This document shows, piece by piece, positions 38,101-49,734 of a stretch of DNA of 64,000 nucleotides (positions within the stretch are counted from its first letter, which is position 1; each line of letters opens with the position of its first letter). The stretch covers positions 13,741,667 to 13,805,666 of the forward strand of contig CALNVZ010003433.1 of the NCBI GenBank assembly GCA_940671915.1, read 5' to 3'. The position numbers and the translations under genes are program-made. The DNA is from Paracentrotus lividus (lineage: Eukaryota; Echinodermata; Echinoidea; Camarodonta; Echinidae). The notes under the pieces are model-generated. The model searched no databases. It was given only the letters and a program-made list of their open reading frames with translations, and had not been told where the DNA came from.

Positions 38101-38487
38101 TTGACACAGACAAGAGAACGGCAGCAAGAAGAGGAAGATGAAGTTCACCTCCAGCAACAGGACCACCAAAAGCAAGTGCCACGGCAACAAAACGAGCAGC
38201 AAACCAAGCATCAACAGCAACAAACCACGCAACAACAACTGCGACAAACCCAGCCACAACAAAAGCAAGAAAAGAAGTTCCAATCAAAAGCAAATCAGAA
38301 GAATCCTAATAGGCCTAAAGGTAGAAAAATCGACGAAGCAAATCATCAACAACAGTTACTTGAAGTCGAGCAAAAAAAGCTGTCCGTCAAGAAAGAACGT
38401 CTTGAAGTTGAACGCGAAAAACTTGAAGTGCTGAAAGATATTCTAGCAGTGCTCCAAAAGAAATCTGTATCAAACCATGAGCTGTAA
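38101..38487 (+). pseudogene. C-terminal exon of a Harbinger-type Myb/SANT partner protein (candidate)
   Basis: After a good acceptor (TTTTCTATTTTCAG) an open frame of 128 codons runs to TAA. It has a Gln-rich stretch (QQDHQKQVPRQQNEQQTKH), a basic patch (NPNRPKGRKIDEA) and a terminal coiled coil with heptads LLEVEQKKLSVKKERLEVE. Harbinger elements often encode a second Myb/SANT protein whose tail has repeated 'LEVEREKLEVL' helices. No SANT domain was found upstream. It could instead be the end of an unrelated host gene. It is intact as far as seen. Confidence 0.45.
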
Positions 38488-40196
38488 ATATTGTTATTCT
38501 TATCCAAATGAACATCTAGGTTTATATCAGGAGTTCTCTTCTTTATCACTTTGACATAATTATAAGACGTTATGCAGCCAATGACAACGAACATCGTGAT
38601 GATCAAGGAGGATGAAGAGGTATGTTTATTTTTACATTCAAACTACAATACCCGGAACGCAATATACCAAGGTAGGAGTAAGCTGCAGAAATCTTTTTCT
38701 ACATCTCATGAAAATCTCATGAAAAATGGGACCTGATCTCTTCTGGAACGTTAAAAAAGAACACAAATCAAAGAGCATACGGACACAAGATGGACAGGTG
38801 AAAGTAATCACAACGGATGACAAGAGAATCACAATGACGAACCGGTATTTCCTAGATTGATATGGGTTTCGATTGAAGATAGATGTGGAATAATCATAAA
38901 TGTAAAACTACGCACAGTATATTAAAAGGGGAAGCGCCAATTTCTGTCTGAAATTGTGGTAAGATCAAGAAATATACGTTCATACATAACCACAAAATCA
39001 GTCCAAAATGGTGTTGTAGTGCAGCTTGTAGGGTATGTATGCAGGCTGTCAATGAAAATCTTTTCTCATAGTGCTCCCATTCTTTGGAATCAACTGGATA
39101 GTGATACTCATGGTGCAGTTTTGAGCCACTTCTGTATTATTGGAGAGTCCAAAATCATAAAAATAAATGACAAACTATATTCAGTTGTTTTTAGGGAGTG
39201 GAAGAAAGAAGGGGGACAAAAAAATCTGGACATAATTATCATGAAAAATTTTGTTGCCATGATTATTATTGCTTTTATTTTGTTATCAATATATGTTTGC
39301 AATTTTCTTATGTATGTCTTTGTGCAGGGCCCCCAAGTAAAACAGTGTGTAATCCATTTTAAGAAATGAAGGTTCGCCATTTAGATTGTGGTAACATCAT
39401 GATCACTGCCTTTGATGTTCATTGTCCTCATAATAACTGCTGAGAATCAAAAAAACAAAACAGTGTGTTATCCACTGACGGGGTTACATTGGGAAAACAA
39501 TGATCCTGAACTATAGTATAAGCCAACATGACATGTGTTTTTTTTTATAGATTGGTCACAGCGATATTACCAAATAGCGGTGATGCCAATATGGAGCAGA
39601 AAAGCTGATCAATTAAATCTTAACAAATTCCTGTCCTTAGTATTTGCAACTCATTGAGTTTTTATAATTATGGTTATAATACAATTCTACCACCCTCAAA
39701 TTGCTATACAAATGTCAGGGTCTCATTATCACCAGAGGATTGAGCTGCTGTTATTATAGTCACAGTATAATTCAGTTACTATCCATTATCATTACCCCAT
39801 TGCTGCAAGCACTTACTTGAAGTGAATGAATACATTTAACAAATTTTAAATCAATATTGCTAGTTAATCTATCTTGCATAATTTCTATCTTAAATAAGCA
39901 CCAAAACAAAATATACATCGTGATCTGAATCCAAATACCCCAACATCACAAAGACTAAAAATGGTAGAAAAGAATAACAGTTTTCTATAGCCCCGAAGTG
40001 CTGTAGCAAATCATTACCCTAACTTTGGCTGAACTACCAATAATTTCTTTCCACTGCACGAGTTACGTAATCATTTTACCAGAGCATCTAGTTCACCTGA
40101 GAATGATGGTGTACCAGGAAAGGACCTTTGACCTTTTGACCTTGGCACAGGAAGAAGGGGGGGGGGGGCTTGGAATGGTAGACAAATAAACCATCA
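38488..40196. other. Intergenic DNA; NUDT13 3' UTR at right end
   Basis: Nothing certain is encoded. A frame at 38956-39369 (+) includes KIFSHSAPILWNQL, loosely like the ends of some retrotransposon reverse transcriptases, but too little remains to call. The right end must hold the NUDT13 3' UTR on the minus strand; its polyadenylation site was not located. Confidence 0.35.
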
Positions 40197-40355
40197 TCAT
40201 TTCTTGAAGGCCCATCCTGAGATGAGGTGATGCGCGATGGCACTCCTGGGAGGGAACCACGGTGAACTTTGACCTAGTGACTGCTGAAGAATACTCCGTA
40301 CTTCCTGTCGGTCCATCCACTTGGCGTCTTCCAGTTCATTCTTGTCAATCAGAAT
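40197..40355 (-). CDS. NUDT13: NUDT13 terminal exon
   Basis: The acceptor is TCATATTAG. It encodes [52 protein letters not shown] and stop. WFPP.SAIAHxLIxxW is the usual C-terminal signature of this group. Confidence 0.9.
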   Translation of the reverse strand: MLIDKNELEDAKWMDRQEVRSILQQSLGQSSPWFPPRSAIAHHLISGWAFKK

Positions 40356-43300
40356 CTAATATGAGGAAGAAATTAAATTATATCAAGAATAAGGATAATG
40401 CAGTAATTTTTTTTGGACAGTTTAAAGATTAACAATTTGGGATTGAAATAACTTGGTGCTTTCTGTAAGGCACCAAGGATAAATCTTTACAGGGTTTTTG
40501 TTTTAAGGTGGCATATCAGAATAATATGTTAATTATGGATCATTTGCCATATTAGCATGACATCCTAACATAAAACCTTACAAGGGATAGGCCGATGTTA
40601 GGAGAAGTATTACAGGGTATATTATGAAAACAAACTACCTAGTTACCCAAGAATTTGCCTGGACATTAACATAAGTGTCCAGATAGAAGAGCACTGCTGG
40701 GAACATGCCAGTACAGTATAAACCAAAAAAAAACAAAATACCTGATCATTTGACTCAACAGTAGCATGACACCCCAACATAAGACCGCTGCTAGGGATAG
40801 GCCAGTGTTGGGAGTCCTGAGTAATACAGGGTATATCATAAAAACAAACTGCTTAGTTACCTGATCATTTGCCTTGACAGTAGCATGACATCCCAACATA
40901 AGACCGCTGCTCGGGATAGGCCAGTGTTGGGAGGAGTAGTAAGTGATGTCTTCTACTTCTAAACCAACCTCTTCTGCTACCTCTCGTCTAACAGCATCCT
41001 CCAAAGTTTCACCTGAAAATCAAAGAATATTTTATTATTCTTTATTCAGCAAAGAAAGTTACAAAGAATAAAACATTTCAGTATAAACGATACAAAATAA
41101 GAAATATCAACCATTGGGACACCAGGGACAGTAAAAGTTAACAAGATAACTGTGGCAGAAATGAGATCTGCTACGTCTCACCTAATGGCATCCTTCAATG
41201 TTGCAACTGAGGAAAATGAAAGAATACAGATCAAACAAAAGATAAATGAAATGAGATCTGCTACCTCATGCTAATGCATCATTCAATATATAAACTTTTT
41301 CCAAAAAATCAGAGAAGTAAAATGTAAAAACAGAAATGAGGGCTTACCAGTGGTCAATACAATGGAAATGAAGAGTACTCTATAATCTCATTGATATATG
41401 TTGTAAGGTCAAGTGGTATACTTGTTATCTTGAATATCTTAATAACTACATGCTACAAACTTGCAAGTCTCATTATTGTTCAACTTATCAGGTTAAACAC
41501 ATGTATGTAGTTTTAAGTTTTCAATAATAAAAAAAAAACCATTAAAAACAAGATGAATCCTAGACCGCGCGCGGTCGAAACATATGCCTCCGCCGTTGCC
41601 AGATTAGAAAAATATCACACATTCATCTACTCATTTTGCTTTATAGAATGACACTTTTGACCTTGACCTTTGACCTTGTGACCCCAAACCTAATCAGACC
41701 ATATTCCTCTGGTGATAGATGCTACCCTTAAATTTGAAGTTTAAATCTTAATTGGAGATATCGCGATGACAAACTCAATACACGGATTTTCACATCTTGA
41801 CCTCCGTGACCCTTGACCTTTAACCTATATAATCCATAATCTAATCAGATCATCTTCCTATGGTGGTACATACAACAACTAAGTTTGAAGCTCATATCTC
41901 AAATGGTTCTGAAGATATCGCGATAACGAACTCATTACATATACAATTTCACTATATTTGACCTCCGTGACCTTGACCTTTGACCTACATACTCCAAAAT
42001 CTAGTCAGATCATCTTCCTATGGCTGTACATACTATCTTTAAGTTTGAAGTTGATATCTCCAGTGGTTCTTGAGATATCGCGATAACGAGCACGCGGGAC
42101 GTACGGACGGACGGACAACCCGAAAACATGATGCCTCTGGCACCACCTTCGGTGGTGGTGGAGGCATAAAAATATACATGAGCCTACCCATATCACAGAA
42201 ACCGGCCAAAGCGCTGTACATCCCAGGTGGAAACTGTGGTTGCCTAGCAACCAGACATTTGTCGCCATTTGTGACCAACGTGATGACAATTGGTTTCATC
42301 TGTTTACAGGAAAGAAAGAGAAATGAAACATTTATTGAACAAGTGATTCACTGAAGATTTCAAGATTACAAATTTTTTTCATATCAAGTCCCTTTTATCA
42401 ATTTTAAATTTTTTTAAAATTGTATAACTTAAAAATAAAAAGACAGCAAGCGGTGTGGTCAACCAATTTTGGGCAGCAAATTAGTCACAGAAAATGCTGA
42501 ATGGCCATTTTACCCTACCCCCAAGTGCTATTAGGGTTCAAATTCTTTCTTTTTTTCGGGAGGACACTTCACTATACCAGGACAGAACAGATGACTGTTT
42601 GAACACACTATAGTAACATTTAATAAAAAAACAAACTTATTTTATAGCAGTAGTCATTTTCAAAACCTCAAAACTAATCCTAACACACACTGTCACATAA
42701 AACCGAACTTACAAACCCAATCATAACACTTGCCCTAGCACTATACTTAATATATTTAAAATAGAATAATGTCTTAAAAAGTACAATTACAGAATATCTA
42801 ACTTTATTTAGAACTGACCGTTGGATAGTGAACTTCCGAACAACTGGAACAGATTCGACGATTTCCAGCCATATTCTTTGTATTCTTAGCTCCACATTTT
42901 GAACAGAAGACTTGAAGTGAATGCCACTGCAACAAGGCATAGGCCTGATTCAAAGAAACAAAAGAGATCAAAGTGGTACACCTAATTTGATAAAATAATA
43001 ATTTGATTACTTTTTCAGAGTATTTTCTGATATACTAAACCAATAGTGGTGGCGGACACAGGAGAGGGCACAAGGAATGCCACCCCTCTAGTTTGAAAGC
43101 CACTCATTGACGGAAGGCCTACTTGTTAAAAATAAAAAACTTTCAGCAGCCCCCCCCCCCCCCATCTGCAAATTCTGGATGGCCACTGATCATGTATGTT
43201 CGACCAAATTAGACAAGTTTTCAACAAAAACATTCAGTATAAATTTTCTTTGATACTGGATCATTTAAAACATTTTTTACATTGACTTTACGATACTCAA

Positions 43301-44691
43301 AGTGACATTTAATTTACATGTTACAACAACTACGTAATCAATCTACCTGTAGAAGCTCATGAATATCTCCCCTGCCGAATGAAAACAAAGCTCTCCTGAT
43401 CCCAATAGTCTCAGCTCCCATAACCTCCTCTAAGGACTGCTGCGTAGCATCATCTGCTTTTGGAATGTTGAGAGCGAACTTGCCGGGAGGACTTGGGTCC
43501 TCCCCCGTAGAATTCAGAAGTACTGCATTGGTTAAGTTCATCCCTTCCACTAACTCCAGCACCTCATTCATTTCTGGAAAGTATCAAATGTACAGTTAGG
43601 TAGTCTATAATTTCCATTATTAACAAGGAAATTTTCAGTCGAAATGTCAAACATTGCAAATATATGATGCATCATTTCAAAATGAGAGACAAAATCACCG
43701 AGCTAAGAGTCAAGGAATTTGGCATAATAATCAATTTTTAAATACTTCCCCATTATTATTTTTACTCCTTTTTTTAACAAAGCACACATGAAACACTAGA
43801 AAGTTTTAGAAAATCAAAATTATTTTTAACCGAAATTTGACATTTTGACTATTTTTCTTGATTTCCCTGACTCTTTGCTCAGCGACTCTCTTTACGATAG
43901 TATTTTTGAGTAATTGGTTTGCATGGTTTTTATAGTGTTATTGTTAATATTTAATGTACATGTTCATGAAATCCTTTTTCACAATCTGAATTATAAATTA
44001 ATCCACTTTTATATAGCATCTCTACGATTATAAAATTGATATTGATACATTCCTTTGAACAGTGCTTTCCATTTGGAAATGATAGGGGGGAATCAAATTA
44101 AATTTCTTGCAGAGAATCATTGCATTTTTTAAATACCATTTTGTTTTCATCAGTTCAGAATTTTCCCTCATAACTTTTTTTAAAGTAAGGTACAAACTGA
44201 ATCATAAATCAAAGTTTAAACAAATCAGTTAGCTACCTTGTGTCTGAACTAAACCTACCATCTGCCCCTCTCCATACGAGCTTCATTCTTTTAGAGTCGG
44301 CGTCCGCCTTCACAAGAGCTCTTAGATCATAGAACACGGCAAACTGTCCTCTCCGAAGCACTTCTTCACAGAATTCATCATTTTCTTTTAGTCTCTCAAG
44401 ATACCTTGCTCCTGTTACATACTGTGAGTTGTGACGATGTTGTAAGCAAATGACTCCTGTGGCAGGTATTGTTCTAACATGAAATGCTGTCTGTGAAGGT
44501 GGTGTTGAAGTTGTATGCAACACATTGAAGTACTGTGAAGTCTGAATGTTTGTGGTACTTGAGAGAGACTTTGAAAGTTGAGTACTGGTTGTTTGTCTTT
44601 GGTGGAGTGGTATTTGGATATTGCACGAGTGAGAACAAACACACGTTGCCCGTATCTTGATGATGGACCGAATGACACACCCAGCAAGCAT
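40197..44691 (-). CDS. NUDT13: NUDT13-like NADH pyrophosphatase, six coding exons
   Basis: Nudix hydrolase of the NudC/NUDT12/NUDT13 group, which hydrolyses NAD(P)H to NMNH and AMP; NUDT13 is mitochondrial in mammals. Exons (minus strand): 44259-44691, 43347-43573, 42819-42944, 42188-42299, 40861-41012, 40197-40355. They total 1209 nt, giving 402 residues plus TGA, and all phases agree. In order: a basic Ser/Thr-rich N terminus without acidic residues for about 60 residues (import signal likely); an N-terminal region; a zinc ribbon FCSKCG...ICSSC; the Nudix box G-x5-E-x7-REVAEEVGL split across exons 4 and 5; and SQHWPIPSS, the NADH-specificity motif. The ATG at 44691 is the first after an acceptor at 44718-44720, so a 5' non-coding exon probably lies upstream. 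Confidence 0.92.
40540..40860 (-). repeat. Partial duplicates of NUDT13 exon 5 in the next intron
   Basis: 40741-40860 repeats the last about 80 bases of exon 5 and its downstream intron with few changes (still reading [21 protein letters not shown] in split form, then a changed donor). More decayed copies lie at about 40670-40740 and 40545-40640. They stay on the same strand. None has an acceptor of its own that I can see, so they are probably not spliced. Confidence 0.75.
40861..41012 (-). CDS. NUDT13: NUDT13 exon 5, Nudix box and SQHWP motif
   Basis: The acceptor is TTGATTTTCAG and the donor GATCAG|GTAACT. It encodes [47 protein letters not shown]. All REXXEEXG catalytic residues are present. 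Partial copies of its 3' end lie in the following intron. Confidence 0.93.
41563..42167 (-). mobile_element. Satellite-carrying element with TATGCCTCC termini (copy 2)
   Basis: It is in reverse orientation to the copy at 3775-5178. It starts GACCGCGCGCGGTCG and GCCTCCGCCGTTGCC, and ends GGACGGACGGACAACCCGAA, then CACCACCTTCGGTGG, GGAGGCATA. Inside are three units of about 150 bp with TGACCTTTGACCT repeats and GATATCGCGATAACGA. It sits in NUDT13 intron 4. Confidence 0.78.
42188..42299 (-). CDS. NUDT13: NUDT13 exon 4, start of Nudix fold
   Basis: The acceptor is TTCCTGTAAACAG and the donor GATATGG|GTAGGC. It encodes [37 protein letters not shown]. The Nudix box begins at the Gly of GFCDM and continues in exon 5. 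Confidence 0.92.
42819..42944 (-). CDS. NUDT13: NUDT13 exon 3, zinc ribbon
   Basis: The acceptor is CTTTGAATCAG and the donor CCAACG|GTCAGT. It has 42 codons: [18 protein letters not shown], then [19 protein letters not shown] and VHYPT. Both CxxC pairs of the zinc ribbon are present. Confidence 0.9.
43347..43573 (-). CDS. NUDT13: NUDT13 exon 2
   Basis: The acceptor is TACTTTCCAG and the donor CTACAG|GTAGAT. It encodes [36 protein letters not shown] and [17 protein letters not shown], the NADH-pyrophosphatase N-terminal domain. Confidence 0.88.
44259..44691 (-). CDS. NUDT13: NUDT13 exon 1 (coding), mitochondrial leader
   Basis: The exon body starts at 44717 after TAATTATAG. Translation starts [17 protein letters not shown]. 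It ends GGGGCAGATG|GTAGGT, leaving one base that completes a Glu codon with the next exon. A donor 22 bp further on (AAG|GTAGCT) would break the frame, which decides the choice. [20 protein letters not shown] is the family-typical segment. Confidence 0.85.
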
Positions 44692-45007
44692 GATCAAGTT
44701 CAGGATTCTCCCTCCTCCTATAATTACATATAAAAACACATAAAAATCATAATCATAACTTATCAAAAGCTTTTAAGGATTAAACAGAATTATGGCAACA
44801 TGGGTCCTCAATAAGAATGATCGTCTAACATAGTTTTTACATGGGTTTTCAAATTATGGCCTAATAGTAGAGGACCAATGTGTAGACCCCGTGGCTATTT
44901 TTTGGGAACAAAGGTTTGAAAGTGGTTTTGAGTTGGTTAGAGGTCACTAATCAAAATTAGCTTGGTTAGTCCCCTACTAACCCCCGGCAACTCTCGTTGC
45001 CACCAAT

Positions 45008-45700
45008 GATGCATGCTGTCATTAGAAGAGAGAAGCCTAACTATCTGACTTCAGAAGCATTTTCTCCAGGAGGATGTTAATGAACTGTGGTTCTACAGGT
45101 GGTGGATGTCCTGCAGGATACATAACTTAACCCTCCTGTGAATGCTTCCAGAAACCACACATAGAGTCTTCCAGTCCTGACCTTTCAATCCTCTGTAGTG
45201 GGCTGTCTCTTTTTGGCTATAATATCAATGGTGAACTTGAAGTTATGTGGTTGTGTATTCCTAGATACCTTGAAGATGGTTTCCATCCAGCTTTTGAAAT
45301 CGAACACACCAAAGATTTCTTCTGTGTTTGGCAGAATAGATAGTGCATGTGGCATTGTATCCACAGACTTTTTGTTTATTTTTCTCCGTATGTAGGAGAA
45401 TAGCTGATCTACATCTTTGTGTATGTGCCCAACCAAAAGAAAGGAAAGGTGGACGTTTGAGAGAGTGAGAAAGAGTAAATCAAAGTACCCTTCATTCTTC
45501 TGTCAAAGAACCAATTACCTAGCAATTTTGAGAGAAACTGCTGGTTCATTGGAATCCTCATCCTCTTCAAGGTGTTGTGGGCAATGTTGGTGCAGTCTTG
45601 AGAGGATCCAAACAGCAGCTTGAGCCATATACTTCTTTCTCTTCCTGACATTGTCTCAAGTCTGGATATAGCCATTTAGGTAGGACTGCCACCAATGATG
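45008..45700 (-). pseudogene. DUF7869-like segment, reverse copy
   Basis: The minus strand reads WLGTYTKM then VGHIHKDVDQLFSYIRRK, INKKSVDTMPHALSILPN, EEIFGVFDFKSWMETI. It is almost the same as the unit at 30600-31255. A second, partial copy follows at 45675-45965 and forms the outer end of the large palindrome arm. Confidence 0.65.
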
Positions 45701-46874
45701 CATGCTGTCATTAGAAGAGAGAAGCCTAACTATCTGACTTCAGAAGCATTTTCTCCAGGAGGATGTTAGTGAACTGTGGTTCTACAGGTGATGGATGTCC
45801 TGCAGGATACATCACTTAACCCTCCTGTGAATGCTACCAGAAACCACACATAGAGTCTTCCAGTGGTGACCTTTCAATCCTCTGTAGTGGGCTGTCTCTT
45901 TTTGGCTATAATATCAATGGTGAACTTGAAGTTATGTGGTTGTATATTCCTAGATACCTTGAAGCCAAGTCAAGGTGGCATATTTAAAAAAAGGGTCTAA
46001 AAATTCTTCTAAACAAAATTGAAAATATCTAGAATCTGATGGAAGAATTATATTTCAATGAGACTAGATTCTATAGGCCCTAGACCGGTATTCTATAGAC
46101 CCTCTAACGTTAGATTATCTTAATTTATTTTGAGGTAGGTTTCGCGTTGGTTTCCCTAATTATTATTGAGAAGTTTTCTCAGCAACCAAGAGGGCGACAG
46201 ACAACCATTTTTCAGTACCGGTACTGACGGATGCTGGTTTGCAGCGGTAGACAATGGTAGACCTAACAGTTAAGTTAGATCTATGTGTGAAACAGCAAGC
46301 AAAAACATGTCGGTAATTAACATTACATTTAGATCTAACGTTGTCGTTAGATCTACCGGTAGTCTTTAACGTTAGACTTTCTAAATAATAGTTAATAGAA
46401 TCTACCAACACATTTTTGCTTGCTCAGGCCTCAGTAAGTCAGTTGCTGTTTCAATTCATACAAAGTGGAGTTTGGGTGGACATTTTGGCTTAAATTCCTT
46501 CTCTACTAATTATTAAGCTGTATTAACTTGAAAACCAATGTATTCTTATTAAGCGAGTGATTTCTTAAACAAAGGTAAGGCCTAAATTCATTGGTGTAGC
46601 ACCCACCGGTACCCTGCCAGACCCACGCCGCTAGCGTAGCCTAGGCCTAGGCTAGGGTACCGTCCGTACGGTAGCGGGCAGCGCTACCGGGCACAGCTCA
46701 TGCATTGCTGGTCGGTCGTCCCGTTCTAAAAAAAGAAAGCCGCGATCAGGGCCGCGATCAAAGTCATGGAGATCTAAAAAACAACTTTTTACTATAACTT
46801 ACTCGTTCAAAATAACGTGGTCAATAGTTTATACAACTTTCCAAATTTTTCTAACAGTGAAACAAAATTATAAA

Positions 46875-47072
46875 TTAACTTTGCGAAGCTTGTCCTAGCT
46901 GATCGAAGACGAAGTCAATCTCTGCTACGGTGTCTTGGAAAAACAAATACCCGGTGCAATAATTCGTGGTGAAGGTTTTCCCGCCAATTTTCAGAGTTTT
47001 GTCATTCAATTCCAAAGCTCCGCCTGGATCTGATATTGGGCCTTCAAAAAATTGATTGAGATACATGTACAT
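46875..47072 (-). pseudogene. Unrecognised coding-like segment in left arm
   Basis: A 65-codon frame reads FEGPISDPGGALELNDKT, LKIGGKTFT, then DTVAEIDFVFDQLGQASQS and stop. It begins after CTCTTAATAG, which could be an acceptor. The sequence looks like a real protein C terminus, but I do not recognise it. Compared with the right-arm copy it has three one-base insertions that together restore frame. Confidence 0.4.
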
Positions 47073-47609
47073 CTATTAAGAGCAGGGAAAATCATTTCTA
47101 TTCAGCCCATTTAGGCGGGCGGCCTATGACAATAATTATGCCCTCGTGACCATAGGTGGCGCCGAGTTGATTTCAAACTTAAAGTGCGTCAAATCGATCT
47201 GTCATCGGGGGCGTCAAATTGATCGGAAAGTGAGGGGCGTAAAATGGATTGTTAAATTTCTTTGTTTTCTCTTTCGCCTACTCTTCCTAAATATTTATTA
47301 ATTATCCTTATTATTTCATCTTCTATCCTCATGATTTCTTATACATTTTTTTTTCTTGTCGTTGTTTTCACCTTCTTTCATCTTCTCTTCTAATTGATTT
47401 CTGTCTTCATGACTTCTTTTCTACTAAAGTTCTGTTTTTGTTGTTGTTCTTGGTTATACCTTTAAAAAAAAGGGGGGGGGGGCGTTACAAACGCCAGACC
47501 ATTTTTGTATTTGGCATCGTGCATCCCAAGTAATGGCAATTTGCTCAAACTCTCTAACCATGAAAACTTTGTTCAACCGAAATATGTCCCAAAATTTGAG
47601 TAATGGTTA

Positions 47610-48471
47610 GGGGAGACCGGGGATGGACGTTACAAAATTCACATTTTGGGCCAGATAAATCTAATGAAAGTACTTACACAATCCATTTTGGGTCTGTAGT
47701 TAGCCTATTATGTTGATTAAAACCTGAGACACATAAACCTTGAAAACATGTAAACACCAATTAACCACAGCTTAATTAATGAAGACAATTTTTTTGTAAC
47801 AACCAACCCCGTATATACGGGGTAAGTTGTTACACCATACGGGGTAAATTGTTACATTATGTAAACATACAAACATACGGGGTAAGTTGACAATGTGTAA
47901 ATCTCTTATACCATACTTTTGTTTCAACTTTCCAGTTTCTTGGTATCGTTAACAGTAGATCAAGTAGAGCTCTAGAATAGACTAAAGTAATAATAGAAAT
48001 ATCAAAATATTAACACCTGAAAATTGAAACAAAATTACTGTACATGTGTAATGTAATTGGGGTAGGTTGTTACATCGACATGGCGTATTTCGTGTAACAA
48101 CCTACCCCATGGGTGATTTTACACATAAAATCAACTGTAGCACAGCCATTAGGCAGAATTACAGGGCATGGCTCAGGGGTATTATTAGAGACATACATGT
48201 ACTATATTCACAATACCAGACTATCATCATGTACCTTCAGTTGTAAGAACTATTACAAATTTTAATTTTTGTCAAAAATTCACTTGAACTGTAAAAAATG
48301 TTTTTTGTTGATTTACTTTTTAATAAAACAACGAAAACCTCACGACCGGCAGTTCATCACAGCTATGTGTAGGCTGTATATAGATGCAAGTTAGCACGAA
48401 CTCTCTTGTTCCAACTTAGCACACTGAGAACTGTAACAACTGACCCGTGTAACTTCCATCCCCGTCTCCCC
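47610..48471. mobile_element. TIR element with GGGGAGACCGGGG ends, in left arm
   Basis: The ends GGGGAGACCGGGGATGGACG and ...CATCCCCGTCTCCCC are inverted repeats, flanked by TA on both sides (47608-47609 and 48472-48473). The interior has repeated TTGTTACACCATACGGGG and CCCCGTATATACGGGG hairpins. It is non-coding and about 860 bp. A single-ended scrap of the same family is at 51135-51180. Confidence 0.75.
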
Positions 48472-49011
48472 TATCATATTTGTGGTTGTCATGGCAATAA
48501 CAAGGATAGAGAGCCTCGTATTAAAATGTCACACGTGGATAAATTGGAGGGGGGGGGTGGAGAGCAATTGAGCCCGGTCCTTGCAAAAAAATAATAATAA
48601 TCGGGAACTTAGAAAAGAGTATTAAAGAAAGAAAAGGGGAAAAAAAAAAAAAAAAAAGAGGGAGCCTGCATGTGTTGTCTTTGAATTTTGAAGATTTTGA
48701 AAATTGTTAAATTGTTGATGACATTATTTTATTTTATTATCATTTTTATCTTGCTTCTCATACATTTTTATATAGGGCCCCCGATATATTATAGCACAGA
48801 CTTATTCGAAATATTATTATGATAGGTTTACCCCCTCAATTTTAAACTCTTTGCAATAGATTTTGTTTACGTTCATTTTCATGTATAATCATGGAACGGA
48901 GCTATCGGTCAATTTAATTAATAACGTTTAGATTTTTAATAGCGATCACATTTCGGACGAAAGTGCTTGTAAGAAATGTCAAATTGATTGGAGATGGTTT
49001 AAACATGGGTG

Positions 49012-49191
49012 CAGCTCGTTATTCCGAAGGTTCGATGTTCTGAAGTAATCCAACAAAATATGTTCGGAAGAACGAATCTTATTTCATTTTCGGACAAACG
49101 AACATCCAGGTATAGAAAATTAAGTGTTCGGAAGATCGAACCTTCGGAACAACGAACCTTCGGACAAAGGCACCTTCGAAAAAACGAGCTG
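49012..49191. mobile_element. MITE rich in TTCGGA/CGAAC, in left arm
   Basis: The ends CAGCTCGTTATTCCGAAGG and CCTTCGAAAAAACGAGCTG are inverted repeats. The interior is a chain of short TTCGGAAGAACGAA-type motifs. It is about 180 bp, with its mirror at 53326-53503. Confidence 0.7.
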
Positions 49192-49439
49192 TAACTTTAA
49201 ACTTAAGCGGGAAAACCTACATTTATTTAATACTATTATCCCATTTACAAAATCTATGACCAATATGGCGTCTTTGTCTAATGAATATTGTGACCGTGTA
49301 TAGTCTCTCCCTTACAAAAATGTCCTGTGGTATTCCTATGGTATTTCTGAATGTCCTGTGGTATTCGTATGGTATTTCTGAATGTCCTGTGGTATTCCTA
49401 TGGTACTTCTATGGTACAATCAAATACCATAGAAATACC

Positions 49440-49709
49440 ATAGGGAAATACCACACAGGAAAAGGGTACCATAAGAATACCATACAGCAGTGTTGTGTGC
49501 TGTATGGTTTTCTGGCACAAATACCATATGTATGGTATTCCTGTATGGTTTTTTTGGCACAAATACCATATGTATGGTTTTGCTGTATGGTTTTTTTTGT
49601 TGCACAAATACCATATGTATGGTATTGCTGTATGGTTTTCTGGCACAAATACCGTATATATGGTATTTCTGTATGGTTTTTGGCACAAATACCATATGTA
49701 TGGTTTTGC
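49440..49709. repeat. 41-bp minisatellite, left array (cut by gap)
   Basis: Five or six units of ATACCATATGTATGGT plus CTGTATGGTTTTCTGGCACA, the reverse complement of the array at 51330-53040. It stops at the 25-N gap, so its true length is unknown. The leader is CCCTTACAAAAATGTCCTG and three ATGTCCTGTGGTATTCCTAT repeats. Confidence 0.9.
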
Positions 49710-49734
49710 NNNNNNNNNNNNNNNNNNNNNNNNN
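49710..49734. other. Assembly gap (25 N)
   Basis: The gap lies inside the left minisatellite array. The short N run is unlikely to reflect the missing length. Confidence 1.

Larger units (their letters stand above)
45731..49709 (+). repeat. Left arm of a giant inverted repeat (~4.0 kb)
   Basis: The left arm is the reverse complement of 52812-56769. Anchors checked: 45962 AAGCCAAGTCAAGGTGGCAT against 56530; 46600-46760 (CGCCGCTAGCGTAGCCTAGG) against 55740-55910; 47610-48471 against 54047-54908; 49012-49191 against 53326-53503; and the start of the 41-bp array. Differences are mostly one-base indels in runs. The arm ends at the second assembly gap. Confidence 0.88.

Noticed and set aside
38026..38283. 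Leu-rich minus-strand frame that looks like a membrane protein
   Set aside because: It is the antisense of the CAG/CAA-rich Gln tract of the plus-strand exon.
44233..44766. NUDT13 first exon extending to MISYDYDF at 44766 and to the stop at 44233
   Set aside because: A splice acceptor lies at 44718-44720, and only the donor at 44258 keeps frame with exon 2.
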